From contig NZ_CP015922.1 of the NCBI RefSeq assembly GCF_001659725.1, positions 310,001-374,000 of the forward strand: a stretch of 64,000 nucleotides of DNA. Direction: 5' to 3'. The notes under the pieces are model-generated. The model had not been told where the DNA came from. It made no database searches and saw only the letters and a program-made list of their open reading frames with translations. Positions 17,605 through 26,329 of this stretch are shown here, piece by piece. The position numbers were made by a program, and so were the translations under genes. This DNA is from Polynucleobacter wuianus (GTDB taxonomy: Bacteria; Pseudomonadota; Gammaproteobacteria; Burkholderiales; Burkholderiaceae). The stretch's first letter is position 1, and each line of letters starts with the position of its first letter.

Positions 17605-18789
17605 ATGAAGATTCGTCATCACATTTTTGCAGTAGCTGCTGCTGCATTGCTCGCAACAGGCGCTAACGCTGCCGATATCAAAGTAGGTGTTGCAGGTCCG
17701 TTTACTGGCGGTTCATCCTCAATGGGTGTCAGTATGCGTGACGGTGTTCGCCTTGCTACAAAAGAAATCAATGCTGCTGGTGGTATCAACGGTAATAAGA
17801 TTGTATTGATCGAGCGTGACGATGAAGCAAAAAATGAGCGTGGCGTGCAAATTGCACAAGAGTTGATCAACAATGAAAAAGTCGTTGCAACCCTCGGCTA
17901 TATCAACACTGGTGTTGCATTGGCTTCACAACGTTTCTATCAAGATGCCAAGATTCCAGTATTGAATAACGTTGCAACCGGTTCCATCATTACCAAGCAA
18001 TTTCCTAATGCACCAGAAAACTATGTTTTCCGTAATGCTGCGGCTGACAACATTCAAGCGCCAATGGTTGCTAAAGAAGCAGTTGAAAAGCGTGGCTTGA
18101 AGAAAGTAGCAATTTTGGCCGACTCTACAAACTACGGCCAATTGGGTCGTGAGGACTTAGAGAAGGCATTGAAGACCTATGGCGTAACCCCAGTGGCAAC
18201 TGAAAAGTTCAACATTGGTGACGTTGATATGACTTCACAATTGCTCAAAGCAAAAAATGCTGGCGCTGATGTTGTATTGACTTATGCAATCGGACCTGAG
18301 TTGGCACAAATTGCCAACGGCATGGCTAAGTTGGGCTGGAAGAAGCCAATCATTGGTAGCTGGACATTGTCCATGGCTAGCTTTATTGATACTGCTGGTA
18401 AGAATGGTGACGGCGCAACAATGCCACAAACTTACATTCAGTCTCCCTCTACAACTTCTAAGCGTAAGGCCTTCCAAGATGCTTACGTAAAAGAGTTCAA
18501 GCCAAAAAATAACAATATTGCTTCACCAGTTTCTGCTGCTCAAGGTTACGATTCTGTATACCTCTTGGCTGCAGCGATCAAGCAAGCTAACAGCACTGAA
18601 GGACCAAAGATCTTGGCGGCATTGCAAGACCTTAAGGCTCCAGTTGATGGTGTTGTGATTACTTACAACAAGCCATTCTCAGCAACTGATCACGAAGCTA
18701 TCAAAGCTAAAGATGTGGTGATGGGTGTAGTTGAGAACGGCCGTGTTGAGTTCTTGAACGCTGAGGACGCAACCCCTAAGAAGAAGTAA
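17605..18789 (+). CDS. livK: Branched-chain amino-acid ABC transporter substrate-binding protein
   Basis: A 394-residue periplasmic binding protein with signal peptide (HIFAVAAAALLATGANAA). Family landmarks are IKVGVAGPFTGGSSSMG, LATKEINAAGGINGNKIVLI, VVATLGYINTGVALASQRFYQ and AAQGYDSVYLLAAAIKQ. It captures leucine, isoleucine, valine or a related ligand and delivers it to the LivH/LivM permease encoded downstream. The RBS GGAGA precedes the ATG. A terminator at 18841-18875 separates it from the permease genes. Confidence 0.92.
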   Translation: MKIRHHIFAVAAAALLATGANAADIKVGVAGPFTGGSSSMGVSMRDGVRLATKEINAAGGINGNKIVLIERDDEAKNERGVQIAQELINNEKVVATLGYINTGVALASQRFYQDAKIPVLNNVATGSIITKQFPNAPENYVFRNAAADNIQAPMVAKEAVEKRGLKKVAILADSTNYGQLGREDLEKALKTYGVTPVATEKFNIGDVDMTSQLLKAKNAGADVVLTYAIGPELAQIANGMAKLGWKKPIIGSWTLSMASFIDTAGKNGDGATMPQTYIQSPSTTSKRKAFQDAYVKEFKPKNNNIASPVSAAQGYDSVYLLAAAIKQANSTEGPKILAALQDLKAPVDGVVITYNKPFSATDHEAIKAKDVVMGVVENGRVEFLNAEDATPKKK

Positions 18790-18840
18790 TTCATTCTCAA
18801 TCTGCAGGCAATAAATTATTTTGCACTGCAACAATTGATA

Positions 18841-18875
18841 AAGCAAAGCGCCGCCCAAAAAGCGGCGTTTTGCTT
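18841..18875 (+). terminator. Intrinsic terminator/attenuator between livK and livH
   Basis: A CGCCGC/GCGGCG stem, extended by AAGCAAA and TTTTGCTT, forms a stable hairpin in the 138-bp gap between livK and livH. Its uracil tract is short and interrupted (TTTTGCTT), so read-through is likely. The expected result is much more livK than livHMGF message. Confidence 0.75.
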
Positions 18876-18927
18876 ACAATGTCGGATTCGTTAATAAAAC
18901 AGTTTTAAGTATATTTAGGCCAACAAA

Positions 18928-19806
18928 ATGGACATGCTTGCACAAATCCTCTCAAGCGGTATCGCGGTGGGGATGATCTATGCGGTAATCGCTTTCGGTT
19001 TCCAACTCACTTTTGCTACCTCGGGCACACTGAACTTCGGACAGGGTGAGGCCCTCATGTTGGGTGCTCTAGTCGGTTTGACATGCGTGGATACCTTTGG
19101 AATGAACTACTGGGTCATGATTCCCGTGGTGTGTTTATTCGGCATGTTGCAGGGTAGCTTTGTTGAGTTGATTGGTGTGCGTCCTGCAATCAAAATTAAA
19201 TCAGAGTTCGGTTGGATTATGTCCACCATCGCACTCGGCATTATTTTCAAGAACGCTGCTGAAAATATTTGGGGTCGTGATGCATTGCCATTTCCATCAC
19301 CATTGCCAATGGAGCCAATGAGTTTCTTAGGTGCGAATATTCTCCCGATGGAAATCTTGGTGGTTGTAGGTGCATTGGTCATGATGTTGTTAGTTGAGTT
19401 CTTTAACCGCAAAACTATTTACGGTAAAGCGGTGGTAGCTACAGCAAACGATCGTGATGCTGCTGGCTTGATGGGTATCAATACCAGCGTTGTCATTACT
19501 TTCTCTTACGCATTGTCTTCATTAACAGCGGCATTTGCTGGTGTATTGATTGCACCATTGACACTGACTGGTGCAACCATGGGCGGCGCTCTAGGTTTGA
19601 AGGCTTTCGCTGTTGCGATTATTGGTGGCCTCTCTAGTGGTCTCGGAATTATTGTGGGTGGTTTGATTTTGGGTATTGTCGAAACAGCTACCGGTTTTTA
19701 TATTTCTACTGGTTACAAAGATGTTCCAGGTTTGATCTTGTTATTGCTCGTGTTGGCATACAAACCATCTGGTCTCTTCGGCAAATCTGCAATTAAGAAA
19801 GTTTAA
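18928..19806 (+). CDS. livH: Branched-chain amino-acid ABC transporter permease LivH
   Basis: A 292-residue inner-membrane permease with about eight helices. LivH hallmarks are GVGMIYAVIAFGFQLTF-like spacing at the N-terminus, GTLNFGQGEALMLGA, and the cytoplasmic coupling region YGKAVVATANDRDAAGLMGI. A GGALGLKAFAVAIIGGLSSGLG segment follows. The stop overlaps the next start by one base (TAATG), so LivH and LivMG are translationally coupled. Confidence 0.92.
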   Translation: MDMLAQILSSGIAVGMIYAVIAFGFQLTFATSGTLNFGQGEALMLGALVGLTCVDTFGMNYWVMIPVVCLFGMLQGSFVELIGVRPAIKIKSEFGWIMSTIALGIIFKNAAENIWGRDALPFPSPLPMEPMSFLGANILPMEILVVVGALVMMLLVEFFNRKTIYGKAVVATANDRDAAGLMGINTSVVITFSYALSSLTAAFAGVLIAPLTLTGATMGGALGLKAFAVAIIGGLSSGLGIIVGGLILGIVETATGFYISTGYKDVPGLILLLLVLAYKPSGLFGKSAIKKV

Positions 19807-21737
19807 TGATGAAATTGAAGTCTCTATTACCGATATTAATTGCGATTGCGGCGCTCTTTGCCCTGCCGTTGTTTATTCATAATCCGTATTACATTCACTT
19901 AGTTGAAACGATTCTGATCTACACCATCTTGTTATATGGTTTGGATATCGTGGTGGGTTATGTAGGTCAGGTCTCTTTGGGTCACGCAGCCCTTTTCGGG
20001 ATTGGTTCATACACTGCTGGTGTCTTGTACTTCCATTTTGGCTGGACCATCTGGGGAACTATTCCTGCATCAATTGTCGTGACCTCGATCTTCGGCGGCA
20101 TATTGGCCTTGCCTGCGCTCAAGGTCATCGGACCGTATTTGGCGATGGTGACATTAGCCTTCGGAACGATTGCTCAGATTCTCATTAATGAGATGACTTG
20201 GATGACTGAAGGTCCATTGGGTATCAAGATTCCAAAGCCAGAACTGATGGGCGTGCCAATGACCAAGGCGGAGTACTTCTGGATGGTGTCTGCCATCTTG
20301 ATCCTGTCTTTGATCGTCGTTGATCGTTTCGTGAAGTCACAGATTGGCCGTGCATTCGAAGCCTTGCGTGATAGCCCGATTGCTTGTGACTGTATGGGTG
20401 TGTCGGTATATCGCTTTAAGGTGATCGCATTTGTGATCAGCGCAGCTTTTGCTGGTTTGGCTGGCTGCTTGTACGCATACTCAGAGCAATATATCTCCCC
20501 AAATACCTATAACAATGAGCTCGCAGTTTTATTCTTGCTCGGCATCATTATGGGCGGACGTAAGTCACGTTTAGGCGCAGTGATTGGTGCAGCCATTATT
20601 GTGTTGCTGCCAAAATTGTTGGACGACATTCATCTCTTCCGTATCGTTGCCTCAATCATTGCGATCGTCGTAGTGGTAGGTGCTGGTATGGCGCTATCCA
20701 AGAAAGTCACTACTCCAAGACGTGTAGCTATTCCGATTGCCGGTGTAGTGGGCTTGGCAGCATTCTCATTCTGGCTCAATAGCATCTCTGACTGGCGCTT
20801 AAGTATTTTCGGTTTTATGATTTTGTTGGTGGTGTACTACCTGCAAAACGGTATCGTTGGTTTTGCGAAGAGTTTCTATCAGTCAATTTTTGGTAAAGTA
20901 AAAACCACACGCGGTGGTGATGCTGAAGTGGTCGATGATTCAATTAGCTTCATTAGTGCTGTTGGAAATCAAAATGCTGGTTCAGAGCTCCTCAAAGTGG
21001 ATTCCATCTTGATGCAATTCGGTGGTTTGAAAGCATTGAACAATGTAGATCTCAGCATTAAGCGCGGCACTATTCATGGTCTGATCGGTCCTAATGGTTC
21101 TGGTAAAAGCACCATGATGAACGTGTTGACAGGCATTTACACGCCGACCGCTGGTAACGTTCTCTATGCAGGCGAAAGTGTTGTTGGGAAGACTTCTTCT
21201 GACATTGCTCTATCTGGCATTGCGCGTACCTTCCAAAACGTACAGCTCTTCGGTGAAATGACGGCGATCCAAAACATTTTGGTTGGCCTGCACCACACCT
21301 TCAAATCCAATATGTTGGAGATTGCTCTGCATTTGCCACGCTACAAGAAAGAAGAAGCTGATGCATATGCTCGTGCAATGGCGTTGCTCAAGTTCGTAGG
21401 CTTAGATGATTTAGCTAACGAAGAGGCGCGTAACTTGCCATATGGTAAGCAACGTCTGTTGGAAATTGCTCGTGCCTTGGCGCTTGATCCAGAGTTGCTC
21501 CTCTTGGATGAGCCAGCTGCAGGTTTGACTGCTCCAGATATCAAAGAACTCTTGCGCATTATTCGTAAGATTCGCGATAACGGCATTACATTCATCCTGA
21601 TTGAGCACCATATGGACGTGGTGATGTCAGTTTGCGATACCGTTTCTGTCTTGGACTTCGGTCAGAAGATTGCAGAAGGCAAGCCAGCTGAAGTTCAGGC
21701 AGACGAGAAGGTGATTCATGCCTACTTGGGTACTTAA
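19806..21737 (+). CDS. livM: LivM-LivG fusion: permease joined to ATPase
   Basis: A 643-residue protein combining two usually separate subunits. Residues 1 to about 310 are LivM-like, with GYVGQVSLGHAALFGIGSYTAG, the coupling segment IGRAFEALRDSPIACDCMGV and GGRKSRLGAVIGAA. Two more helices and a linker follow. From about residue 395 it is LivG: Walker A GPNGSGKS near 427-434, signature NLPYGKQRLLEIARAL near 543 and Walker B LLLLDEPAAGL near 565. No stop or frame change separates the halves. Fused LivMG proteins occur in some proteobacteria. ATG at 19806 or 19809 may be the start. Confidence 0.92.
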   Translation: MMKLKSLLPILIAIAALFALPLFIHNPYYIHLVETILIYTILLYGLDIVVGYVGQVSLGHAALFGIGSYTAGVLYFHFGWTIWGTIPASIVVTSIFGGILALPALKVIGPYLAMVTLAFGTIAQILINEMTWMTEGPLGIKIPKPELMGVPMTKAEYFWMVSAILILSLIVVDRFVKSQIGRAFEALRDSPIACDCMGVSVYRFKVIAFVISAAFAGLAGCLYAYSEQYISPNTYNNELAVLFLLGIIMGGRKSRLGAVIGAAIIVLLPKLLDDIHLFRIVASIIAIVVVVGAGMALSKKVTTPRRVAIPIAGVVGLAAFSFWLNSISDWRLSIFGFMILLVVYYLQNGIVGFAKSFYQSIFGKVKTTRGGDAEVVDDSISFISAVGNQNAGSELLKVDSILMQFGGLKALNNVDLSIKRGTIHGLIGPNGSGKSTMMNVLTGIYTPTAGNVLYAGESVVGKTSSDIALSGIARTFQNVQLFGEMTAIQNILVGLHHTFKSNMLEIALHLPRYKKEEADAYARAMALLKFVGLDDLANEEARNLPYGKQRLLEIARALALDPELLLLDEPAAGLTAPDIKELLRIIRKIRDNGITFILIEHHMDVVMSVCDTVSVLDFGQKIAEGKPAEVQADEKVIHAYLGT

Positions 21738-21768
21738 TCACTAGAACAATATTGAATCGGTAAATACC

Positions 21769-22497
21769 ATGTTATCTATTAAGAATCTTGAAGCAGGCTA
21801 CGGCAAAGTCAAAGTCCTCCACGGCATCAATATTGATGTTCCTAAGGGACAAGTAATTACGTTGATTGGCTCTAACGGCGCTGGCAAAACGACTACTATG
21901 CGTGCTATCACCGGCATGATCAAGCCAACCGCTGGTGAAGTGATCTTGGGTGGCGAAAAAATTGATGGTTACGACTCTCATAAGATCGCACGCTTGGGTT
22001 TGGCACACAGCCCTGAAGGACGCCGCGTGTTCACAACCATGTCGGTCACTGACAATCTATTGCTTGGCGCATTTCCACGTTTTACCGGAAGTCGTCCTAA
22101 GGGTGATATTAAGAATGACTTAGAAAAGTCTCTCGAAATGTTCCCGCGCTTAAAAGAGCGTCGCAATCAGTTGGCAGGTACCTTGTCCGGTGGTGAGCAA
22201 CAGATGTTAGCAATGGCTCGTGCCGTAATGCTCAACCCCGAAATCATTCTTTTGGATGAGCCATCAATGGGTCTTGCACCAATTTTGGTTGAGGAAGTAT
22301 TTAAGATTATTTCTAATCTCAAATCACAAGGCGTGACCATGTTGTTGGTGGAGCAGTTCGCTGCTGCAGCCTTGAACGTTGCTGACTATGGCTATGTTCT
22401 AGAGAATGGCAAGATCGCTACTCATGGCCCAGCTACAAAACTCAAAGATGATCCAGCTGTTAAGGCGGCATACTTGGGCGGTGCTGGCGGTCACTAA
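21769..22497 (+). CDS. livF: Branched-chain amino-acid ABC transporter ATPase LivF
   Basis: A 242-residue ABC ATPase. Walker A is GSNGAGKTTT near residues 33-42, the signature is LSGGEQQMLAMARAV, and Walker B is IILLDEPSMGL. VEQFAAAALNVADYGYVLENG contains a LivF-typical switch region. It pairs with the LivG half of the fusion protein to form the nucleotide-binding dimer. It lies 31 bp downstream of livMG, and a terminator closes the operon. Confidence 0.93.
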   Translation: MLSIKNLEAGYGKVKVLHGINIDVPKGQVITLIGSNGAGKTTTMRAITGMIKPTAGEVILGGEKIDGYDSHKIARLGLAHSPEGRRVFTTMSVTDNLLLGAFPRFTGSRPKGDIKNDLEKSLEMFPRLKERRNQLAGTLSGGEQQMLAMARAVMLNPEIILLDEPSMGLAPILVEEVFKIISNLKSQGVTMLLVEQFAAAALNVADYGYVLENGKIATHGPATKLKDDPAVKAAYLGGAGGH

Positions 22498-22516
22498 GCA
22501 ATTACCGTTGGTGAAT

Positions 22517-22545
22517 GAAAAAAGCCCTTTTTAAGGGCTTTTTCT
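22517..22545 (+). terminator. Intrinsic terminator of the liv operon
   Basis: GAAAAAAGCCCTT pairs with AAGGGCTTTTTC around a short T-rich loop. The hairpin lies 20 bp after livF and 21 bp before the convergent end of the 22566-23132 gene, so it may act in both directions. Confidence 0.85.
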
Positions 22546-22565
22546 TTTCTAGCAATGCATCCCTA

Positions 22566-23132
22566 CTAGGATTCTGAAATCAGTTTGATCGCTTCTCGAA
22601 TGAGTAGGGCGCGATAGCCCATATAAATACCTACTAAGGTAAATCCAAATAAGAACAGCTTCGGAATCAAAGCACCCTCGATGACGAGTTGGCTAATGAG
22701 CAAGCCTATCGCAACTGCAAAAAAGAAGATTGCGCCGAGAATCAGCACAATCCAATTCTCATGCTTGCTTACTTGTTGGGTTTGATTAGTGTATGCCAGC
22801 ACCTGAAAAACATTGTCTTTTGGATAACCAGAAACAATAACGCTATCGCCATCAGCAATAATCATAGGCGTAGAAAATTTGGCCTCAATTGTTTTATCTC
22901 CTAAGTTAAATTGAGAAACAAAGAAGCGTTTGTAATACACCGAAGAATGATCGTGTGTTGGCTTCTCGGGGTTAACGTATTCCAAGAGTGACTTATTCAG
23001 ATTGCTCACGGTGCCAGATACGGCACTGATTGAGGTGGATAAAAAAGTGCTTGGTTTAGTAACTGACATCAGCAGAACTCCCATAAGGCTTAATATAAGA
23101 ATATAAAGAAGTGAGAGTAGCGGGCTTTTCAT
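22566..23132 (-). CDS. Membrane protein of unknown function
   Basis: A 188-residue protein with one N-terminal helix (residues 4-24), an extracytoplasmic-looking domain of about 100 residues, and two or three C-terminal helices (about 127-147 and 150-175). The domain contains AKFSTPMIIADGDSVIVSGYPK, a short beta-rich stretch that could be OB-like. I do not recognise the family. Its start overlaps the stop of the upstream TSUP permease by 4 bp, so the two are expressed together. Confidence 0.6.
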   Translation of the reverse strand: MKSPLLSLLYILILSLMGVLLMSVTKPSTFLSTSISAVSGTVSNLNKSLLEYVNPEKPTHDHSSVYYKRFFVSQFNLGDKTIEAKFSTPMIIADGDSVIVSGYPKDNVFQVLAYTNQTQQVSKHENWIVLILGAIFFFAVAIGLLISQLVIEGALIPKLFLFGFTLVGIYMGYRALLIREAIKLISES

Positions 23133-23947
23133 AGACCATTGAGACCTTTAATGGTGAGGCTGACTGCTACACCAAGCACCATGATTGCAAATACTTGTTG
23201 TAAGCGAGGCCCACTTAGCTTTTTGCTAATTGCTAGGCCTACGAGTAGCCCTGCCAATGCACCAAGAGAAAATGGTGCGGCTACTAAGAAATTAAATCCA
23301 CCTGTTGCCGCAGAAAAGATTACGCTTCCTCCGGAGATCAGGGCCTGCACACCTAAGGAGGTCACAATGATCGACTGCGCAGTTAAATTGGTATAGCGTT
23401 TTAATGCAGGAATGATAATGAAGCCACCACCAACCCCTAGAAGTCCTGATAAGAAGCCAGCCAATCCGCCAGTAAGGGCAAGCGCTCTGGCACAGGGCAC
23501 ATTCCAATATAGCTTTCCAATTGAGGGATCTATTAAACAAGGGGGTGGTTTTCTTGGTGAATCAACAATTCCGAAAGATGTTTTTCGAGCCTGTCTATAT
23601 TGATTGAATGCAGAGTAAAAGAGAGCTGCGCTAAAAATGAGTAGAAGAGGACCATTGGGAATCTGATTTGCCAACCAAAAACCAGCAGGAGCAAAAATCA
23701 CTCCAAAGATTGCCATGAAGAAGGCAGCCTTGTATCGCAAAAGTTTATTTTTGAGTCCTATTAATGCACCAACACTGGCAGCAAGAGCAATTGCCGATAG
23801 AGAAATGGGGCTAGCATCCACCATTTTCATGTGAAGAGCAAAAACCAGAAGCGGAACAGACAAAATTCCGCCGCCTGCGCCAGTCAAACCCATCAGAATT
23901 CCGACGCAAATGCCTAAAGCGGGGCTGAGGAGTATTGAGCTATCCAT
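23129..23947 (-). CDS. TSUP (TauE/SafE) family exporter
   Basis: A 272-residue inner-membrane protein with eight or so helices. The two family repeats are visible as GICVGILMGLTGAGGGILSVP and GGLAGFLSGLLGVGGGFIIIP. TSUP proteins move sulfite, sulfoacetate or other small organosulfur anions, and the substrate here is not determined. It forms a two-gene unit with the following unknown membrane protein. Confidence 0.85.
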   Translation of the reverse strand: MDSSILLSPALGICVGILMGLTGAGGGILSVPLLVFALHMKMVDASPISLSAIALAASVGALIGLKNKLLRYKAAFFMAIFGVIFAPAGFWLANQIPNGPLLLIFSAALFYSAFNQYRQARKTSFGIVDSPRKPPPCLIDPSIGKLYWNVPCARALALTGGLAGFLSGLLGVGGGFIIIPALKRYTNLTAQSIIVTSLGVQALISGGSVIFSAATGGFNFLVAAPFSLGALAGLLVGLAISKKLSGPRLQQVFAIMVLGVAVSLTIKGLNGL

Positions 23948-24016
23948 TTCGAGTCATTTTATCTTGAGAGAGTATGCTCAAGATATAGTCATTTTTAGAT
24001 CTATTTGGAGCTTTAT

Positions 24017-24541
24017 ATGAATATGACCCATTACATGCAGTTATTGGCCGATAACCAGCCCTGGAATCTCATGATCTTTATGGCTATTCCAATAGTGCTG
24101 GCTGAAACATTAGCCATCACTGAGCTTTACATACTATTTACTCGAAAATTTCAGGGGCCGATCTGGAACTTAAATCGCTTCTCTGGAACGGCAGTTGGGC
24201 TTTACTTCATCGGCATCATCGTCTACCTCATGACGACTGCGGTAATTCCGATTACCAAATCTGGTGAGTGGAGAACATTGATTGATGTCGTGGCAGTCGC
24301 TTCTTATTTAATTGGCGGGCTACCTCTGATTTGGATTGCCTTGCAAGAGTTTGGCTTGGTGAATAAGCAGCTCAATCCAGAAGGTAAATTAAAAATTCAT
24401 GCGATTTGTGTTGCTCTATTTTTGGTATTCGGCCATATTGCAATGATTAGTGGCATGCTAGATCCAAGCTTGCTAGGCTATCAAAGCTCTCCTCATCAAA
24501 TGACTACGCCTGCAGTTATGCCTGCTGATCACGGACATTGA
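24017..24541 (+). CDS. Five-helix membrane protein (DUF6803-like), near the flavinylation operon
   Basis: A 174-residue protein with about five hydrophobic segments and a Met/His-rich tail (PAVMPADHGH) that could bind metal. The ATG at 24017 is chosen because TTGGAGC lies 6 bp upstream. I believe it belongs to the family catalogued as DUF6803, but I cannot check this. It is convergent with the ApbE/FMN operon and its 3' end overlaps the last gene of that operon by 26 bp. The overlap may allow antisense effects, and the location suggests a functional link. Confidence 0.65.
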   Translation: MNMTHYMQLLADNQPWNLMIFMAIPIVLAETLAITELYILFTRKFQGPIWNLNRFSGTAVGLYFIGIIVYLMTTAVIPITKSGEWRTLIDVVAVASYLIGGLPLIWIALQEFGLVNKQLNPEGKLKIHAICVALFLVFGHIAMISGMLDPSLLGYQSSPHQMTTPAVMPADHGH

Positions 24542-24932
24542 ATACATGTAGTAAAAAGATAGCAAAAAAGAGTAGGCCAACCATCCAGTGAATAGTGATT
24601 ACGCTTTCTCTTATCGTTTCGGGGCCGTAATACAGTAACGCTCCGGTAATAATCAGAGCGCCCAAAAAACTCAACTGTCCTATGCCGCTAAGCCTTTTCC
24701 GTTTGGACTTTAGGCCGGCTTTGAGGTGAAAGGGCAGTACAGACCCTAGGGCAAGTATGGCTAGCATTGCTGCAACTCCATGTATGGCCAAAATATCGTG
24801 AGATCCCAAGAGGGATCGCTTAACCTGAAATTCATGGCCTACTAGGTAAATGCTTCCGCTTAGAGAGCAACTTAAAACACTAAACATCACAAACCATTTT
24901 TGCCAGTTGGGCATTTTTCCTAAGCGACTCAT
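24516..24932 (-). CDS. Small four-helix, His-rich membrane protein, candidate b-type cytochrome
   Basis: A 138-residue protein with four predicted helices (about 12-32, 46-66, 84-102 and 112-131). The start at 24932 is supported by an ATGA overlap with the apbE stop. His residues are at 33, 45, 51, 69, 115 and 129. H115 and H129 lie on one helix with 14-residue spacing, and H51 and H69 lie on or near helix 2, a pattern like a transmembrane di-haem cytochrome. The family is not recognised. As last gene of the Fur-controlled operon it could pass electrons across the membrane to the flavoprotein. This is inference. Confidence 0.6.
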   Translation of the reverse strand: MSRLGKMPNWQKWFVMFSVLSCSLSGSIYLVGHEFQVKRSLLGSHDILAIHGVAAMLAILALGSVLPFHLKAGLKSKRKRLSGIGQLSFLGALIITGALLYYGPETIRESVITIHWMVGLLFFAIFLLHVFNVRDQQA

Positions 24933-25753
24933 GCGGCAATCCGAATCGCTTGCGCTGAAAATTTTGCAAAGCAAGGGTGGTTTGCTTGTTTAGATAAAGC
25001 CAGTACCTTAGTAAGCGCATCAGCATACACACACTCCTTCGCTATGATGGAATAAGAATCCGAGGATTGAATATAGATATCTGACTCATCTTGACCAAAA
25101 GGATTAATGAGATGACTTTCTTGTTCATCTCTTTTTGAAAAATAAAGGCTACTAGTTGCTAGGGCCGCATTTTGAAGGCTGCCAATTTCAATTAACTCCG
25201 AATAGTTATTTGGGTTACGAATATGAATAGGGTAGACCTGATCACCAAAGACCCTTAAGTCGCCTCCTGCATTGACAACGCCAGAACTCACGCCTTCTGA
25301 GATCAGAATCTTCACTGCCATATCTACTGCAAATCCTTTCGCAATTCCTCCAAGATCCAAACAGAGTGGGCGCGAAGAGGTAATCAGTTCAGGCGTAAGA
25401 AAGCAAATATCCTCGATACCGCCAAGATTGTGATTGGTGAAGTCAATATGACGCGGTAGTAGCCCGGCAGCAACCAGGCGATGACCAATGCCACAGTTAA
25501 AGAGACCCCTAGAGTAACGGTTCACCTGTTTTGCAGTGCGAAGTACCTGCGCTGTCCAGGGATGAATATCTACTGCTTTGTGATGCGCATAGCGATTGAT
25601 GTAATTGAGTTCGCTAGACGGATTATGAAAACCCATTAAGCCTTGAATTTGTTCAATCGCTTTAAAGGCGTAACCTATGGCAGTCTGTTGAGCTTCCTGA
25701 TCAACAGAGATCTCAACAAAGGTTCCAAGCAAGGGCTTACAGCGGGTGATCAT
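24929..25753 (-). CDS. apbE: FAD:protein FMN transferase (ApbE)
   Basis: Attaches FMN covalently to a Thr or Ser of a partner flavoprotein, using FAD. It has 274 residues from the ATG at 25753, and a longer in-frame start at 25801 would overlap the upstream gene. Family motifs are RCKPLLGTFVEIS at the N-terminus, CLDLGGIAKGFAVDMA, VNAGGDLRVFG, HLINPFG and the metal-binding ADALTKVLAL near the C-terminus. No signal peptide or lipobox is seen, so it may act in the cytoplasm before export of the target. The upstream neighbour carries the FMN-acceptor motif and is the obvious substrate. Confidence 0.88.
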   Translation of the reverse strand: MITRCKPLLGTFVEISVDQEAQQTAIGYAFKAIEQIQGLMGFHNPSSELNYINRYAHHKAVDIHPWTAQVLRTAKQVNRYSRGLFNCGIGHRLVAAGLLPRHIDFTNHNLGGIEDICFLTPELITSSRPLCLDLGGIAKGFAVDMAVKILISEGVSSGVVNAGGDLRVFGDQVYPIHIRNPNNYSELIEIGSLQNAALATSSLYFSKRDEQESHLINPFGQDESDIYIQSSDSYSIIAKECVYADALTKVLALSKQANHPCFAKFSAQAIRIAA

Positions 25754-25760
25754 GCAGCGC

Positions 25761-26312
25761 TCATTTTGATTTGATGGGGGTGTTCTTGAGTGCCAAGTCA
25801 TATAGAACAGTGACCCGCTTTACGCCATCGGTGAGATGCTTACAGGAAAGTGTTGCGCCACCAATATTTTGAATATCTTGATTCAGTTTGATAGGATCAT
25901 TCACCGTCTTTCCAACAAACTGTTTGCGCCACTGCGGCTCACCCACTTCATAGCCATAAGATTCGACATACTCCAGAATCTCAATTCCCAAAATACTACC
26001 TTTAGCGTTCAAGGCAACGGCGTAGGTAATCATTTCGTGCTTACCTACGACCTCATCAATGACGAGCCAACCACCATCCGCCGATCTCCAAATGCGATCA
26101 CCCTGGAAAGGATGGCGGATGCTAGATGCTGCCCGCATCCTTTCTTGTAAATCATCGCTAATGATGATGGGTGATTTACTCATTGCTTTGTTAGGAAAAA
26201 GAATTTGCTGCGCTTGTTCACTCGAGATATAAATTTTTGCTTGAGCAAAGATGGGCGCTGCGAGCATTGCGAGTCCTGCTACAGCATATGGATTTGGTTT
26301 CCAGTCGATCAT
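25761..26312 (-). CDS. FMN-binding domain protein, likely ApbE substrate
   Basis: A 183-residue protein with a likely N-terminal export signal (YAVAGLAMLAAPIFAQA). It then has one FMN-binding domain of the RnfG/NqrC/NosR type. The acceptor motif is NIGGATLS, with Thr154 as the predicted site of phosphoester-linked FMN. The usual SGAT has Gly in place of Ser. WLVIDEVVGKHEMITYAVALN and GIEILEYVESYGYEVG are domain landmarks. It sits 17 bp after the outer-membrane-type gene and 7 bp before apbE. It would be a periplasmic one-electron carrier. Confidence 0.83.
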   Translation of the reverse strand: MIDWKPNPYAVAGLAMLAAPIFAQAKIYISSEQAQQILFPNKAMSKSPIIISDDLQERMRAASSIRHPFQGDRIWRSADGGWLVIDEVVGKHEMITYAVALNAKGSILGIEILEYVESYGYEVGEPQWRKQFVGKTVNDPIKLNQDIQNIGGATLSCKHLTDGVKRVTVLYDLALKNTPIKSK

Positions 26313-26329
26313 CTTCTTTTCTTATCTCT

